Source: UBA11164 sp002420085
GTDB taxonomy: Bacteria > Pseudomonadota > Gammaproteobacteria > Xanthomonadales > Xanthomonadaceae
NCBI GenBank assembly: GCA_031976395.1
Contig: DALYLJ010000004.1
Coordinates: 1 to 47,813, forward strand
Length of the DNA stretch: 47,813 nucleotides
Direction of reading: 5' to 3'
Positions 40,248-47,813 of this stretch are shown here, one piece after another. Within the stretch, counting starts at the first letter, position 1. The number at the start of each line of letters is the position of its first letter. Below the pieces are notes generated by a model. The model was given only the letters and a program-made list of their open reading frames with translations, was not told the DNA's origin and ran no database searches. Both the position numbers and the translations under genes were made by a program.

Positions 40248-41363
40248 GTGAGCGCGACCCTCAAGAGCGTCATCGAATGCCCGAACAGACAGGCCCCGAT
40301 TGCCGCTGCGCTGGAATTTCAACGGCAGATCCTTCCCGAGGTCTCCCGCACCTTCGCGATGACCATCCCGCAATTGCCCGACGGCTTGCGGGAGGCGGTG
40401 GTCAATGCCTATCTGCTGTGCCGGATTGCCGATACCATTGAGGACGAACCGGGACTGAGCGCGCGTGACAAGGAGTCCGGCCATGCCCGTCTGGTCGCGG
40501 CGCTGGATGGCACCGACGATGCCGAGCAGTTGGCCGCCGAACTGGCGCCACGCTTCACTTCGGCCACCCTCGATGCCGAGCGTCGGCTGATCGCCCAGTT
40601 GCCACTGGTGTTGCAGTGTACCTTCGCACTCGCCCCCGACCAGCGGCGGGCGATCCGCGAATGCGTGGCGATCATGTGTCGCGGCATGGGTCGATACCAG
40701 CGCACGGTGACCCTGGCCGGCCTGGACGATCAATCCGATCTCGACCGCTATTGCTACTTCGTAGCGGGGGTGGTCGGGGAAATGCTGACTGAGCTGTTCG
40801 CTGCCCACAGTCCGATCATTGCTGCCCGGCGCGGCAAGCTGATGGCCCTGGCGGCGTCGTTCGGCCAGGGCTTGCAGATGACCAATATCCTCAAGGATGT
40901 CTGGGACGACCGTCAGCGCGGGGTCTGCTGGTGGCCGCGCGACGTATTCGAGCGTGAGGGGGTATCGCTGGCCGCCTTGCAGGCCGGCGCTGCCGATGCC
41001 GGTTACCGGCGGGCGCTGGACCGGCTGATCGCAGTCGCCCACGGTCATCTCGACAACGCCTTGCGCTATGCCCAGTTGATTCCGCGCAATGAGACCGGTA
41101 TTCGTCGCTTCTGCATCTGGGCGGTCGGTCTGGCCCTGATGACCCTGAAGAACATCCACGAGCGACCGGACTACCGCAGTGGTCAGGACGTCAAGGTCAG
41201 TCGTGCCCGGGTCCGACAGTTCGTCGCGACCACCTCGGTCGCAGTCCGCAGCAATGCTCTGATCAAGGGCATGTGCGGCTGGCTGGCGCGCGGCCTGCCC
41301 TCGACCGCGATCGACGGTGCTGCGCTGCCGTCCGACTGGCCGGACACGGTCGGAGCCGGCTGA
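40248..41363 (+). CDS. Squalene synthase-type trans-isoprenyl diphosphate synthase
   Basis: A 371-residue head-to-head prenyl synthase. The first Asp motif is DTIED at 62-66 in YLLCRIADTIEDEPG, the second is DVWDD at 217-221 in QMTNILKDVWDDRQRG, with the family SRTFAMTIPQLP near the N terminus. It should join two farnesyl diphosphates to squalene, the cyclase substrate, in one enzyme rather than through HpnC/HpnD/HpnE. Start GTG 40248 has AAGGAG ten bases upstream. The downstream cyclase gene follows after 80 bp. Confidence 0.9.
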   Translation: MSATLKSVIECPNRQAPIAAALEFQRQILPEVSRTFAMTIPQLPDGLREAVVNAYLLCRIADTIEDEPGLSARDKESGHARLVAALDGTDDAEQLAAELAPRFTSATLDAERRLIAQLPLVLQCTFALAPDQRRAIRECVAIMCRGMGRYQRTVTLAGLDDQSDLDRYCYFVAGVVGEMLTELFAAHSPIIAARRGKLMALAASFGQGLQMTNILKDVWDDRQRGVCWWPRDVFEREGVSLAALQAGAADAGYRRALDRLIAVAHGHLDNALRYAQLIPRNETGIRRFCIWAVGLALMTLKNIHERPDYRSGQDVKVSRARVRQFVATTSVAVRSNALIKGMCGWLARGLPSTAIDGAALPSDWPDTVGAG

Positions 41364-41443
41364 GCCGATTCGCCCTTCGCCCACCTGCGACTTCGACCCG
41401 ACATCAGTGCGATGATCGCCACGCAACCAGGAATTCCGAACAC

Positions 41444-43411
41444 ATGATCAATCAACCATCGACGCCGGCCGGCATGGACGCGGTTCGACCCGACACCCAC
41501 GGTCGGGACGCACTTGCAGCGCCCTGGCGCGAGCGGGTCGAGACCGCCCTGCGCCAGGCCGTCTCGGCCCTGCTGGCGCGCCAGTGCCAGGACGGCCACT
41601 GGTGTTTCGAGTTGGAGGCCGATTGCACGATTCCATCCGAGTACATCCTGCTGAAGCATTTCATCGGTGAACCGGAGCCGGCGCTGGAGGCCAAGCTGGC
41701 CAGCTACATCCGCAGCCGGCAGGGCGCCGATGGTGGCTGGCCGCTGTACTTCGACGGCGAAATGGACATCAGTTGCACGATCAAGGCGTATTACGCGCTC
41801 AAGCTGGTCGGCGACGATCCGGAAGCGCCGCACATGCGCCGTGCCCGCGAGGCGATCCTGGCTCGCGGCGGCGCGGCGCGCGCCAATGTCTTCACCCGCA
41901 TCGCCCTGGCCATGTTCGAGCAGGTGCCGTGGCGGGCGGTGCCCTACATGCCGCCGGAAATCCTGCTGTTGCCACGCTGGTTTCCGTTCCACCTGGGCAA
42001 GGTCGCCTACTGGTCGCGCACGGTGATGGTGCCGCTGTTCGTGATCTGGGCGTTCAAGCCGCGTGCGGTCAATCCGCGCGGGGTCGATGTCGCCGAGTTG
42101 TTCACGGTGCCTGCCGAGCAGGAGCGCGATTATTTTCCGATTCGTTCACCGCTCAATCAGGGGCTGCTCTGGTTGGAGCGCAGTGCCCGCACCCTGCTTG
42201 AGCCATTGGTGCCCGGATTCGTGCGCCGCCAGGCGCTGGGGCGTGCCGAGGAGTGGATCGTCGAGCGGCTCAATGGTGAGGATGGTCTGGGCGCGATCTT
42301 CCCGGCGATGGTCAATGCCTATCTGGCCTTGCGTCTGCTCGGCTATGCGCCCGATCACCCGCTGCGCCGGACCGCGCGTCGGGCGATCGACAAACTGCTG
42401 GTCGAACATGACGGCTATGCCTATTGTCAGCCCTGTGTTTCGCCGATCTGGGACACCGGGCTCGCCTGCCTGGCACTCCAGGCGGTCGAGGATCCGGCGC
42501 TCGATACCGCCATCCGCCAGGCCCTCGACTGGCTGGCCGAGCGTCAGGTTGCCGATGAACCTGGTGACTGGCGTGATCGCCATCCGGGGCTGGCAGGCGG
42601 TGGCTGGGCCTTTCAGTACGCCAATCCGCATTACCCCGACCTCGACGATACCGCCGTGGTGGCCTGGGCGATGGACCAGCATCCAGAGCGGGCGCGCTAT
42701 GCCGAGGCGGTCAGTCGGGCCGGCCACTGGCTGGCCGGCATGCAGTCGCGCAATGGCGGTTTCGCCGCCTTCGACAGCGACAACACCTATTACTACCTCA
42801 ATCACATCCCGTTCGCCGATCACGGCGCTCTGCTCGATCCACCGACCGCCGATGTCAGTGCTCGCGTGCTGGCCCTGCTCGGCCGGTTGCATCGATCGGA
42901 GCAGGCGACCGTGCGGTCGCGCGTGCTCGACTACCTCAAGGCCGAGCAGGAGGCCAGCGGCGCCTGGTTCGGTCGCTGGGGCAGCAATTACATCTACGGC
43001 ACCTGGTCGGTGCTGTCGGCGCTGGAGCAGGCGGGCATCGCCATGGACCAGGTGTGGATCCAACGGGCGGCCGACTGGCTGGAGTCCGTCCAGCAGGCCG
43101 ATGGCGGCTGGGGCGAGAGCAATGATTCCTACGCCGACACCCGCTTGGCCGGCGGCGGTGCCGATGGTTCTGCCCATCAGACCGCCTGGGCGGTGCTGGC
43201 CCTGATCGCCTGCGGTCGTGCCGACAGTGCTGCGGTGCGGCGCGGGATCGCCTGGCTGGTCGAACACCAGGAGCAGGATGGGCTGTGGCATGAGCCCTGG
43301 TTCACGGCCCCCGGCTTCCCGCGCGTGTTCTATCTGAAGTACCACGGCTACAGCGCCTACTTCCCGATCTGGGCGCTGGCCCGTTACGCCCGCGCCCCGA
43401 CCCGCCACTGA
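41444..43411 (+). CDS. hpnF: Squalene-hopene cyclase
   Basis: A 655-residue class II triterpene cyclase. The catalytic DxDD is Asp399-Leu-Asp401-Asp402, in YPDLDDTAVVAWAM. Repeated QW motifs are visible, such as QGADGGWPLYFDGEMDISCTIKAYYALKL, SRNGGFAAFDSDNTYYYLNHIPF, GAWFGRWGSNYIYGTWSVL and QADGGWGESN. It cyclises squalene to hopene at the inner membrane. ATG 41444 has AGGA about a dozen bases upstream. It is followed by hpnG after 2 bp. Confidence 0.97.
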   Translation: MINQPSTPAGMDAVRPDTHGRDALAAPWRERVETALRQAVSALLARQCQDGHWCFELEADCTIPSEYILLKHFIGEPEPALEAKLASYIRSRQGADGGWPLYFDGEMDISCTIKAYYALKLVGDDPEAPHMRRAREAILARGGAARANVFTRIALAMFEQVPWRAVPYMPPEILLLPRWFPFHLGKVAYWSRTVMVPLFVIWAFKPRAVNPRGVDVAELFTVPAEQERDYFPIRSPLNQGLLWLERSARTLLEPLVPGFVRRQALGRAEEWIVERLNGEDGLGAIFPAMVNAYLALRLLGYAPDHPLRRTARRAIDKLLVEHDGYAYCQPCVSPIWDTGLACLALQAVEDPALDTAIRQALDWLAERQVADEPGDWRDRHPGLAGGGWAFQYANPHYPDLDDTAVVAWAMDQHPERARYAEAVSRAGHWLAGMQSRNGGFAAFDSDNTYYYLNHIPFADHGALLDPPTADVSARVLALLGRLHRSEQATVRSRVLDYLKAEQEASGAWFGRWGSNYIYGTWSVLSALEQAGIAMDQVWIQRAADWLESVQQADGGWGESNDSYADTRLAGGGADGSAHQTAWAVLALIACGRADSAAVRRGIAWLVEHQEQDGLWHEPWFTAPGFPRVFYLKYHGYSAYFPIWALARYARAPTRH

Positions 43412-43413
43412 TC

Positions 43414-44106
43414 GTGTTCGGGGTGGTCTGTGCCCTCGATTGGGAAGCCCGTTGCCTGCCTCGGCAGGCGGACGGGCTGAGGGTGGTGGTGAGCGGCATG
43501 GGCGCTGCCGCCGCTGCCGCCGCCGCCCGCGAACTGGTCGAGCAGGGGGTGCGCGGCCTGATCGATTTCGGCAGTGCGGGTGGCCTGGATCCGGCTCGCC
43601 AGGCCGGCGATCTGCTGTTGCCGGCGCGTGTCCTGAACAGCGATGGCGCCAGTTTTTCCGCCGACCCGGACCTGCATGCGAGGCTGGCTGCGGCACTGGC
43701 TGCGGTCGGTCTTTCGAGCCAACACGCGGCCGTGCTGGAAGTGTCGGCTGCGCTCGCCGCGCCGGCTGACAAGGCCGAGTGCCGCGCCCGCTACCATCGG
43801 CAGGGTGTTGCGGCAGTCGATATGGAAAGCGCAGCGGTGGCGCAGGTCGCCGCCCAGGCCGGGTTGCCGTTCCTGGCGGTCAGGGCGGTCCTGGACGCCG
43901 CCGATCGGCGCTTGCCGGGCGATGTGCTGGCCACGGTCGATGCCGCTGGCCGACCGCAGGCGTTCGCCCTGATCGCCGCCCTGTGCCGGCGACCGAGTCT
44001 GGTCGGTGACCTGCTGGCCCTGGCCGTGGCGCGTGATCGTGCCGCTGCCACCCTGCGGCGCGCCGGGATCGTTCTGGCTGCCGGTTTCGACCCGGTGCCG
44101 AGGTGA
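43414..44106 (+). CDS. hpnG: Hopanoid-associated phosphorylase HpnG
   Basis: A 230-residue nucleoside-phosphorylase-fold protein. GLIDFGSAGGLDPARQAGDLLLP and VDMESAAVAQVAAQAGLPFLAVRAVLDAADRRLPGD are the ribose- and phosphate-site patterns. HpnG is thought to release adenine from adenosylhopane to give ribosylhopane for side-chain elongation. The GTG start 2 bp after the cyclase stop indicates one transcript. Its usual upstream partner, the radical SAM HpnH, is not in this window. Confidence 0.9.
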   Translation: MFGVVCALDWEARCLPRQADGLRVVVSGMGAAAAAAAARELVEQGVRGLIDFGSAGGLDPARQAGDLLLPARVLNSDGASFSADPDLHARLAAALAAVGLSSQHAAVLEVSAALAAPADKAECRARYHRQGVAAVDMESAAVAQVAAQAGLPFLAVRAVLDAADRRLPGDVLATVDAAGRPQAFALIAALCRRPSLVGDLLALAVARDRAAATLRRAGIVLAAGFDPVPR

Positions 44107-44233
44107 GCGATGTGCGGCTGCGGTTCATGGCGGGCCGGAAGCGGCTCGCGATAATGATTGCGGGTCGGGATCGCGCCGGACCGAGGCGCGGTGCGATCCG
44201 CACCCGAGAGCACCCATTCGAGAGGACACTGCG

Positions 44234-44869
44234 ATGAACGTGAAGCCAAGTCCGGTTGTCGGGCTGATCATCCTGCTGCTGGTCGCACTCGTGCCGATGG
44301 CGGTATCGGCACAGCCGGTCGCGCCGGCGGCAGCCGACGCCGATCCACGGACCGTGGTCTCGACCCTGGAGTCAGCGCTGATCGCGTCGATGAAGGCCGG
44401 TACACGACTCGATCTCGGCCAGCGCAAGGCGGCACTGGCACCGGTGGTCGAGCGCAGCCTGGACGTGCCGCGCATGGCCCGCTTCATCTTCGGCGCCCGC
44501 TGGCGGACCCTGTCCGAGGTCGATCGCGAGCGGTTCATCGCGACCTTCTCCGAGTTGAGCGTCACCACCTATGCCGATCGTTTCGACCAGCACAAGGGTG
44601 AGCGTTTCGATCCGGTCTCGGAGACCGCCCAGGGCGACAGTCGAATGCTGGTGCGCAGCCGGTTCACCAAGGGCAGCGGCGACACCGTCGCCTTCGATTA
44701 TCTGTTGATGCGTGGTGACGATGGCTGGCGGGTGGTCAATATCCTCACCGACGGGATCAGCGATCTTGCCCTCAAGCGCTCGCAGTACGGTGCCCTGTAC
44801 GATCGCGATGGCATGGATGCGGTGATCGCCCGCATTCGCGAGCAGATCGACGATGATCATGGCGGCTGA
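44234..44869 (+). CDS. hpnM: MlaC/Ttg2D-family periplasmic protein, HpnM-type
   Basis: A 211-residue exported protein. A signal peptide (VVGLIILLLVALVPMAVSA) precedes the MlaC-like domain with VVERSLDVPRMARFIFGARWRTLSEVDRERFIATFSELSVTTYADRF and a C-terminal GWRVVNILTDGISDLALKRSQYGALY. In hopanoid clusters this protein is placed with HpnN in lipid transfer across the periplasm. ATG 44234 has AGAGGA upstream. The 127-bp gap after hpnG contains GATAAT and may hold its own weak promoter. Its end overlaps hpnN by 17 bp. Confidence 0.9.
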   Translation: MNVKPSPVVGLIILLLVALVPMAVSAQPVAPAAADADPRTVVSTLESALIASMKAGTRLDLGQRKAALAPVVERSLDVPRMARFIFGARWRTLSEVDRERFIATFSELSVTTYADRFDQHKGERFDPVSETAQGDSRMLVRSRFTKGSGDTVAFDYLLMRGDDGWRVVNILTDGISDLALKRSQYGALYDRDGMDAVIARIREQIDDDHGG

Positions 44870-47507
44870 CCGCGATCCGGTAGCGCCGGCATCGGCCTCG
44901 CTGGCCGAGCGTTGGCTGCGCTGGCTGATCCGACGCCCGCTTGCGGTTTGCGTACTGGTGCTGGTGATGGCCGCACTCAGTGTGATCGCGGCCGGTCAGC
45001 GTCTGGGCGTCCACACCAATCCGGCCGATCTGCTCGATCGCGATCTGCCGTTCCAGACGGCGCGGGCGCGCATCGCCGAGGCGTTCCCGCACCTTGAAAA
45101 CAGCGTGCTGCTGGTGGTCGAGGCGGCCAGTCCGGAACAGGCCCGAACCACGGCCCAGCAGGTCGTCGAGCGCCTGCGGGCGATGCCCGAGACCGTTCGA
45201 TCGGTCGATTGGCCGGCCGGTGAGGCGTTCTTTCTCGACCATGGCCTGCTGTTGCGTTCACCCGAGCACCTGGATGCATTGACCGACCGGCTGGCCCTGG
45301 CCCAGCCGATGCTGGCGCGTCTGGCCGAGTCGCCGACCGTGCCCGGCCTGTTCAACCTGCTGGCCGAGGCGGGTGATGCCGCCGCCGATGGCAGCGATCC
45401 GGGTCTTGATCTCGATCCAACCTTGGCCGCCGTGGCCGATGCCATCGATGCCAGTCTGGACGGTCGATCCGCCCCGTTGTCGTGGCAGCGGCTGGTGGCC
45501 GGCGGTGGCGATGATCCGGCCGCATCGACCGCGTCGGCGACGGTGGCTCGCGAGCTTCTGCTGGTCAGTCCGGCGCTCGATTTCAAGCGGGTGATGGCCG
45601 GTCGCGATGCGATCGAGGCGGTGCGCGCGCTGCGTGCCGAACTCGGGCTGGACACCGGCCCGGTCCGCCTGCGCATCACCGGCTCGGTGGCGCTCGCCTA
45701 CGAGGAATTGCAGAGCGTGGTGGCCGGCGCCACCCTGGCCGGTGTGCTGGCGGTGCTGCTGGTGACGGTGATGATGTACGTCGGCCTGCGTTCGGTATCG
45801 CTGGTTGCCGTGGCGATCCTCAGTCTGCTCGCCGGGCTGGCCCTGGCTCTCGGTTTCGCGACGATCGCGATCGGTCACCTGAACCTGATCTCGATCGCCT
45901 TTGCCGTGCTCTACGTCGGACTGGGCGTGAACTATGCGATCCATCTGCTGCTGCGCTTCCGCGAGGGTCTGGCAGCCGGTCTGGCTCGGGCGGAAGCCGT
46001 GGTGTTTGCCGGTGATCGTCTGTTCGGCGCGCTGGCACTGAGCGCAGTGACCACCGCGATCGGATTCTTCGCCTTCGTCCCGACCGATTACGCCGGTGTG
46101 GCCGAACTGGGCCTGATCGCCGGGGTCGCCATGCTGATCAGCTTCGCCGTCTCCTACACCCTGATTCCGGCGGCACTGATGCTGGCACCACTGCCGGGCA
46201 AGCTCGATCGCGACCGGGTGCCGGTGCTGCCGGCCCGCTGGCTGGATGTCCCGCTGGTCCATCGCCGCACGGTGCGCTGGCTGGCCCTGGCCCTGGCATT
46301 GCTGGCGGTGTCCACGGCGGTCTCGATTCGCTTCGACAGCGATCCGCTGAATCTGCGCGATCCCGATTCCGAGTCGGTCGCGACCCTGCGCGCCCTGCTC
46401 GCCGACCGGGTCACCGGGCACCGGAACCTGCAAGCCGTTGTCGCCGATCGCGCCGAGGCCGAGCGGATCGCGGCCGAACTCGAAGCCCTGCCGAGTGTCG
46501 AGCGGGTGGTTGCACTGTTCGACTTCGCACCGGCCGATCAGGACGACAAACTGGCGATGATCGAAGACCTGCGCTGGCTGCTCGGGCCGGAACTGCTCTC
46601 GGCGGACTGGACGGCGCCGGCCAGTCCGGCCGACCCGGTGGTGCAGTCGGTGCAGCGGCTGGCCGATGCGCCGGCCATGCCCGGTCCCGGCAGCGCGCGG
46701 CTGGCTGACGCGCTGGCCCGCCTGGGCGAACGGCTGGCCTCCGCCGACCCTGGTGCTGCCGCCGGGCTGTCCGACGCCCTGCACGACAACCTGCTCGGTC
46801 TGTTGCCGACCGCCATGGCGCCGCTGACCCGTGCCCTGGCCGTCACGGCGCCGGTGCAACTGGATGCCATCCCACCGACCGTGAGCGAGCGCTGGCGCAG
46901 TGCCGATGGCCAACGCCAATGGCTGATGCAGATCTTTCCCGCCGATGACCTGTCCGAGTCCGACGCACGCGATCGCTTCGTCGCCGAGGTCGCCAGCGTG
47001 CTGCCGTCGGTCAGCGGCATGCCGGTGATCCAACTCGAATCCGGGCGGGCGATCGTGTCCGCCTTCCGCGAAGCGATGGTCCTGGCCGTGCTCGGCATCG
47101 CCATCGTGCTGGTAGTGGTGCTGCGCAGTCTGGTCGATGCCCTGCGGGTGCTGCTGCCCCTGTTGCTCGGCGGTGCGGTTACCCTGGCGAGCATGGTCTG
47201 GCTCGATCTGCCGTTCAATTTCGCCAATGTCATCGCCTTGCCGCTGCTGCTCGGGGTCGGCGTCGATAACGGCATCCACCTGGTGTTGCGTCATCGCGCC
47301 GGTGCGCTTCCGGGTGGCAATGTGCTGCGTTCGGCGACCGCACGGGGCATCGTGTTCGGTGCGCTGACCACGGTCGCCAGCTTCGGCAATCTGGCGTTTT
47401 CACCGCATGTCGGCACGGCTGGACTGGGTCTGGTGCTGGCGATCGGCCTGAGCCTGATCGTGCTGGCCACCCTGGTGGTGGTGCCGGCCCTGCTGCGTCG
47501 GTCATGA
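44853..47507 (+). CDS. hpnN: Hopanoid transporter HpnN (RND/MMPL family)
   Basis: An 884-residue RND-type exporter with two similar halves. Each has a helix, a large periplasmic domain, and then a block of five membrane segments: in the first, ISIAFAVLYVGLGVNYAIHLLLRFREG, in the second, NVIALPLLLGVGVDNGIHLVLRHRAG. The D/N-containing helix 4 pattern is typical of MMPL. HpnN moves hopanoids to the outer membrane in other bacteria. ATG 44853 overlaps hpnM; 44859 is possible. Its stop overlaps the next ATG as ATGA. Confidence 0.93.
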   Translation: MIMAADRDPVAPASASLAERWLRWLIRRPLAVCVLVLVMAALSVIAAGQRLGVHTNPADLLDRDLPFQTARARIAEAFPHLENSVLLVVEAASPEQARTTAQQVVERLRAMPETVRSVDWPAGEAFFLDHGLLLRSPEHLDALTDRLALAQPMLARLAESPTVPGLFNLLAEAGDAAADGSDPGLDLDPTLAAVADAIDASLDGRSAPLSWQRLVAGGGDDPAASTASATVARELLLVSPALDFKRVMAGRDAIEAVRALRAELGLDTGPVRLRITGSVALAYEELQSVVAGATLAGVLAVLLVTVMMYVGLRSVSLVAVAILSLLAGLALALGFATIAIGHLNLISIAFAVLYVGLGVNYAIHLLLRFREGLAAGLARAEAVVFAGDRLFGALALSAVTTAIGFFAFVPTDYAGVAELGLIAGVAMLISFAVSYTLIPAALMLAPLPGKLDRDRVPVLPARWLDVPLVHRRTVRWLALALALLAVSTAVSIRFDSDPLNLRDPDSESVATLRALLADRVTGHRNLQAVVADRAEAERIAAELEALPSVERVVALFDFAPADQDDKLAMIEDLRWLLGPELLSADWTAPASPADPVVQSVQRLADAPAMPGPGSARLADALARLGERLASADPGAAAGLSDALHDNLLGLLPTAMAPLTRALAVTAPVQLDAIPPTVSERWRSADGQRQWLMQIFPADDLSESDARDRFVAEVASVLPSVSGMPVIQLESGRAIVSAFREAMVLAVLGIAIVLVVVLRSLVDALRVLLPLLLGGAVTLASMVWLDLPFNFANVIALPLLLGVGVDNGIHLVLRHRAGALPGGNVLRSATARGIVFGALTTVASFGNLAFSPHVGTAGLGLVLAIGLSLIVLATLVVVPALLRRS

Positions 47508-47813
47508 GCGATCCGATGCCGCCGGTGCCTGTCATTCGACCCGGCCGCTCGGGGCGGGTCGGCTTTGCGCTGTACATCGCATTCGGGCTTTCGGTCGGCG
47601 CGGCGCTGATCGTCTACTTGTTCGGCCGACTCGGCGCCACCGCGACCTGGAAGGGCTTTCTGTCGGTCTGGCCGGCGACCGTTTCCGTCCTGCCCTGGTT
47701 CCTGCTGCCGTTGACAGCGGCAGCCTTGTCGTGGCGCAAACTGTTCCCGCGCCGCGACACCCCGGCCATCGCAACCGCGATCCGACTGACCTGGATCGGC
47801 CTCGGGGTCAACT
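47504..47813 (+). CDS. hpnL: HpnL-like membrane protein (partial, runs off the edge)
   Basis: The first 103 residues are visible. A basic start (IRPGRSGRVG) is followed by two membrane segments (FALYIAFGLSVGAALIVYLFG and FLSVWPATVSVLPWFLLPLTAAALSW) and then IRLTWIGLGVN at the edge. In the lysylphosphatidylglycerol-synthase-TM/flippase family that includes HpnL, WIGxxVN begins the conserved NxLLPxxxxGGExxR region, which would follow. ATG overlaps the hpnN stop by 4 bp. Placement in the hopanoid operon supports HpnL. Confidence 0.75.
   Translation, partial: MSDPMPPVPVIRPGRSGRVGFALYIAFGLSVGAALIVYLFGRLGATATWKGFLSVWPATVSVLPWFLLPLTAAALSWRKLFPRRDTPAIATAIRLTWIGLGVN

Noticed and set aside
45258..47294. 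678-codon minus-strand frame inside hpnN
   Set aside because: Gln/His/Arg-rich antisense shadow of hpnN, whose membrane-protein features are clear.
1..47813. CRISPR arrays, rRNA genes, prophage or IS transposases
   Set aside because: No regularly spaced repeats, rRNA motifs, transposase or phage genes were seen on reading the window; only the REP-like element and the group I intron are potentially mobile.

Overview
This is a GC-rich, gene-dense window from a Gram-negative bacterium. LptF/LptG, an LPLAT acyltransferase, topoisomerase IV, the Tdh/Kbl pair, a hopanoid cluster and the general gene content fit a gammaproteobacterium, perhaps near the Xanthomonadales, Nevskiales or Chromatiales. 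That placement is inference from gene content only. A run of 10 Ns at 2689-2698 shows the sequence is a draft scaffold.

Layout. (1) 235-7057, minus strand: a seven-gene, almost fully overlapping lipid operon. It encodes a desaturase, a flavin oxidoreductase, DUF1365, a cyclopropane-synthase-like methyltransferase, DUF2878, DUF1295 and a second methyltransferase. Such sets belong to singlet-oxygen/light-stress (ECF sigma/ChrR-type) regulons and to modified or furan fatty-acid synthesis in other bacteria. (2) 7214-10250: an acyltransferase with a degenerate active site that overlaps lptG tail to tail by 145 bp, followed by lptF. (3) 10294-17306, minus strand: kbl and tdh (threonine catabolism) lie at the two ends of an inserted block holding a TPR-GGDEF diguanylate cyclase, a candidate split-borosin RiPP pair (a discrete precursor peptide plus a SonM/OphMA-like backbone N-methyltransferase), a GNAT acetyltransferase and a membrane-anchored redoxin. 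(4) 17535-22735: an S46 dipeptidyl peptidase, a VanY-type peptidase, a REP-like palindromic repeat, and an SPFH/Arc-like/PH-domain operon. (5) 23276-26170: uvrC-pgsA, then a tRNA-Leu(UAA) gene interrupted in its anticodon loop by a 228-nt group I intron. (6) 26266-31241: a TPR membrane protein, DUF3293, a membrane-extended ECF sigma factor, DUF2007, tesB, hutG and a small membrane protein. (7) 31283-37859, minus strand: parC-egtB-egtD-parE, with ergothioneine genes between the two topoisomerase IV genes. (8) 38095-39769: a Bcr/CflA-type MFS exporter and a small lipoprotein. (9) 40248-47813: hopanoid genes for squalene synthase, squalene-hopene cyclase, hpnG, hpnM, hpnN and the start of an hpnL-like gene.

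The two observations most worth following are the split-borosin locus (13551-14655) and the intron-bearing tRNA-Leu(UAA) (25858-26170). The precursor has the expected architecture: a helical leader, then a short hydrophobic MWCVLVVP stretch, then an acidic tail. The methyltransferase keeps the Tyr/Arg/Tyr catalytic constellation of borosin enzymes. The intron has recognisable P1, P2, P3, P7 and P8 pairings and a terminal G, and its flanking exons join into a perfect class II tRNA-Leu.
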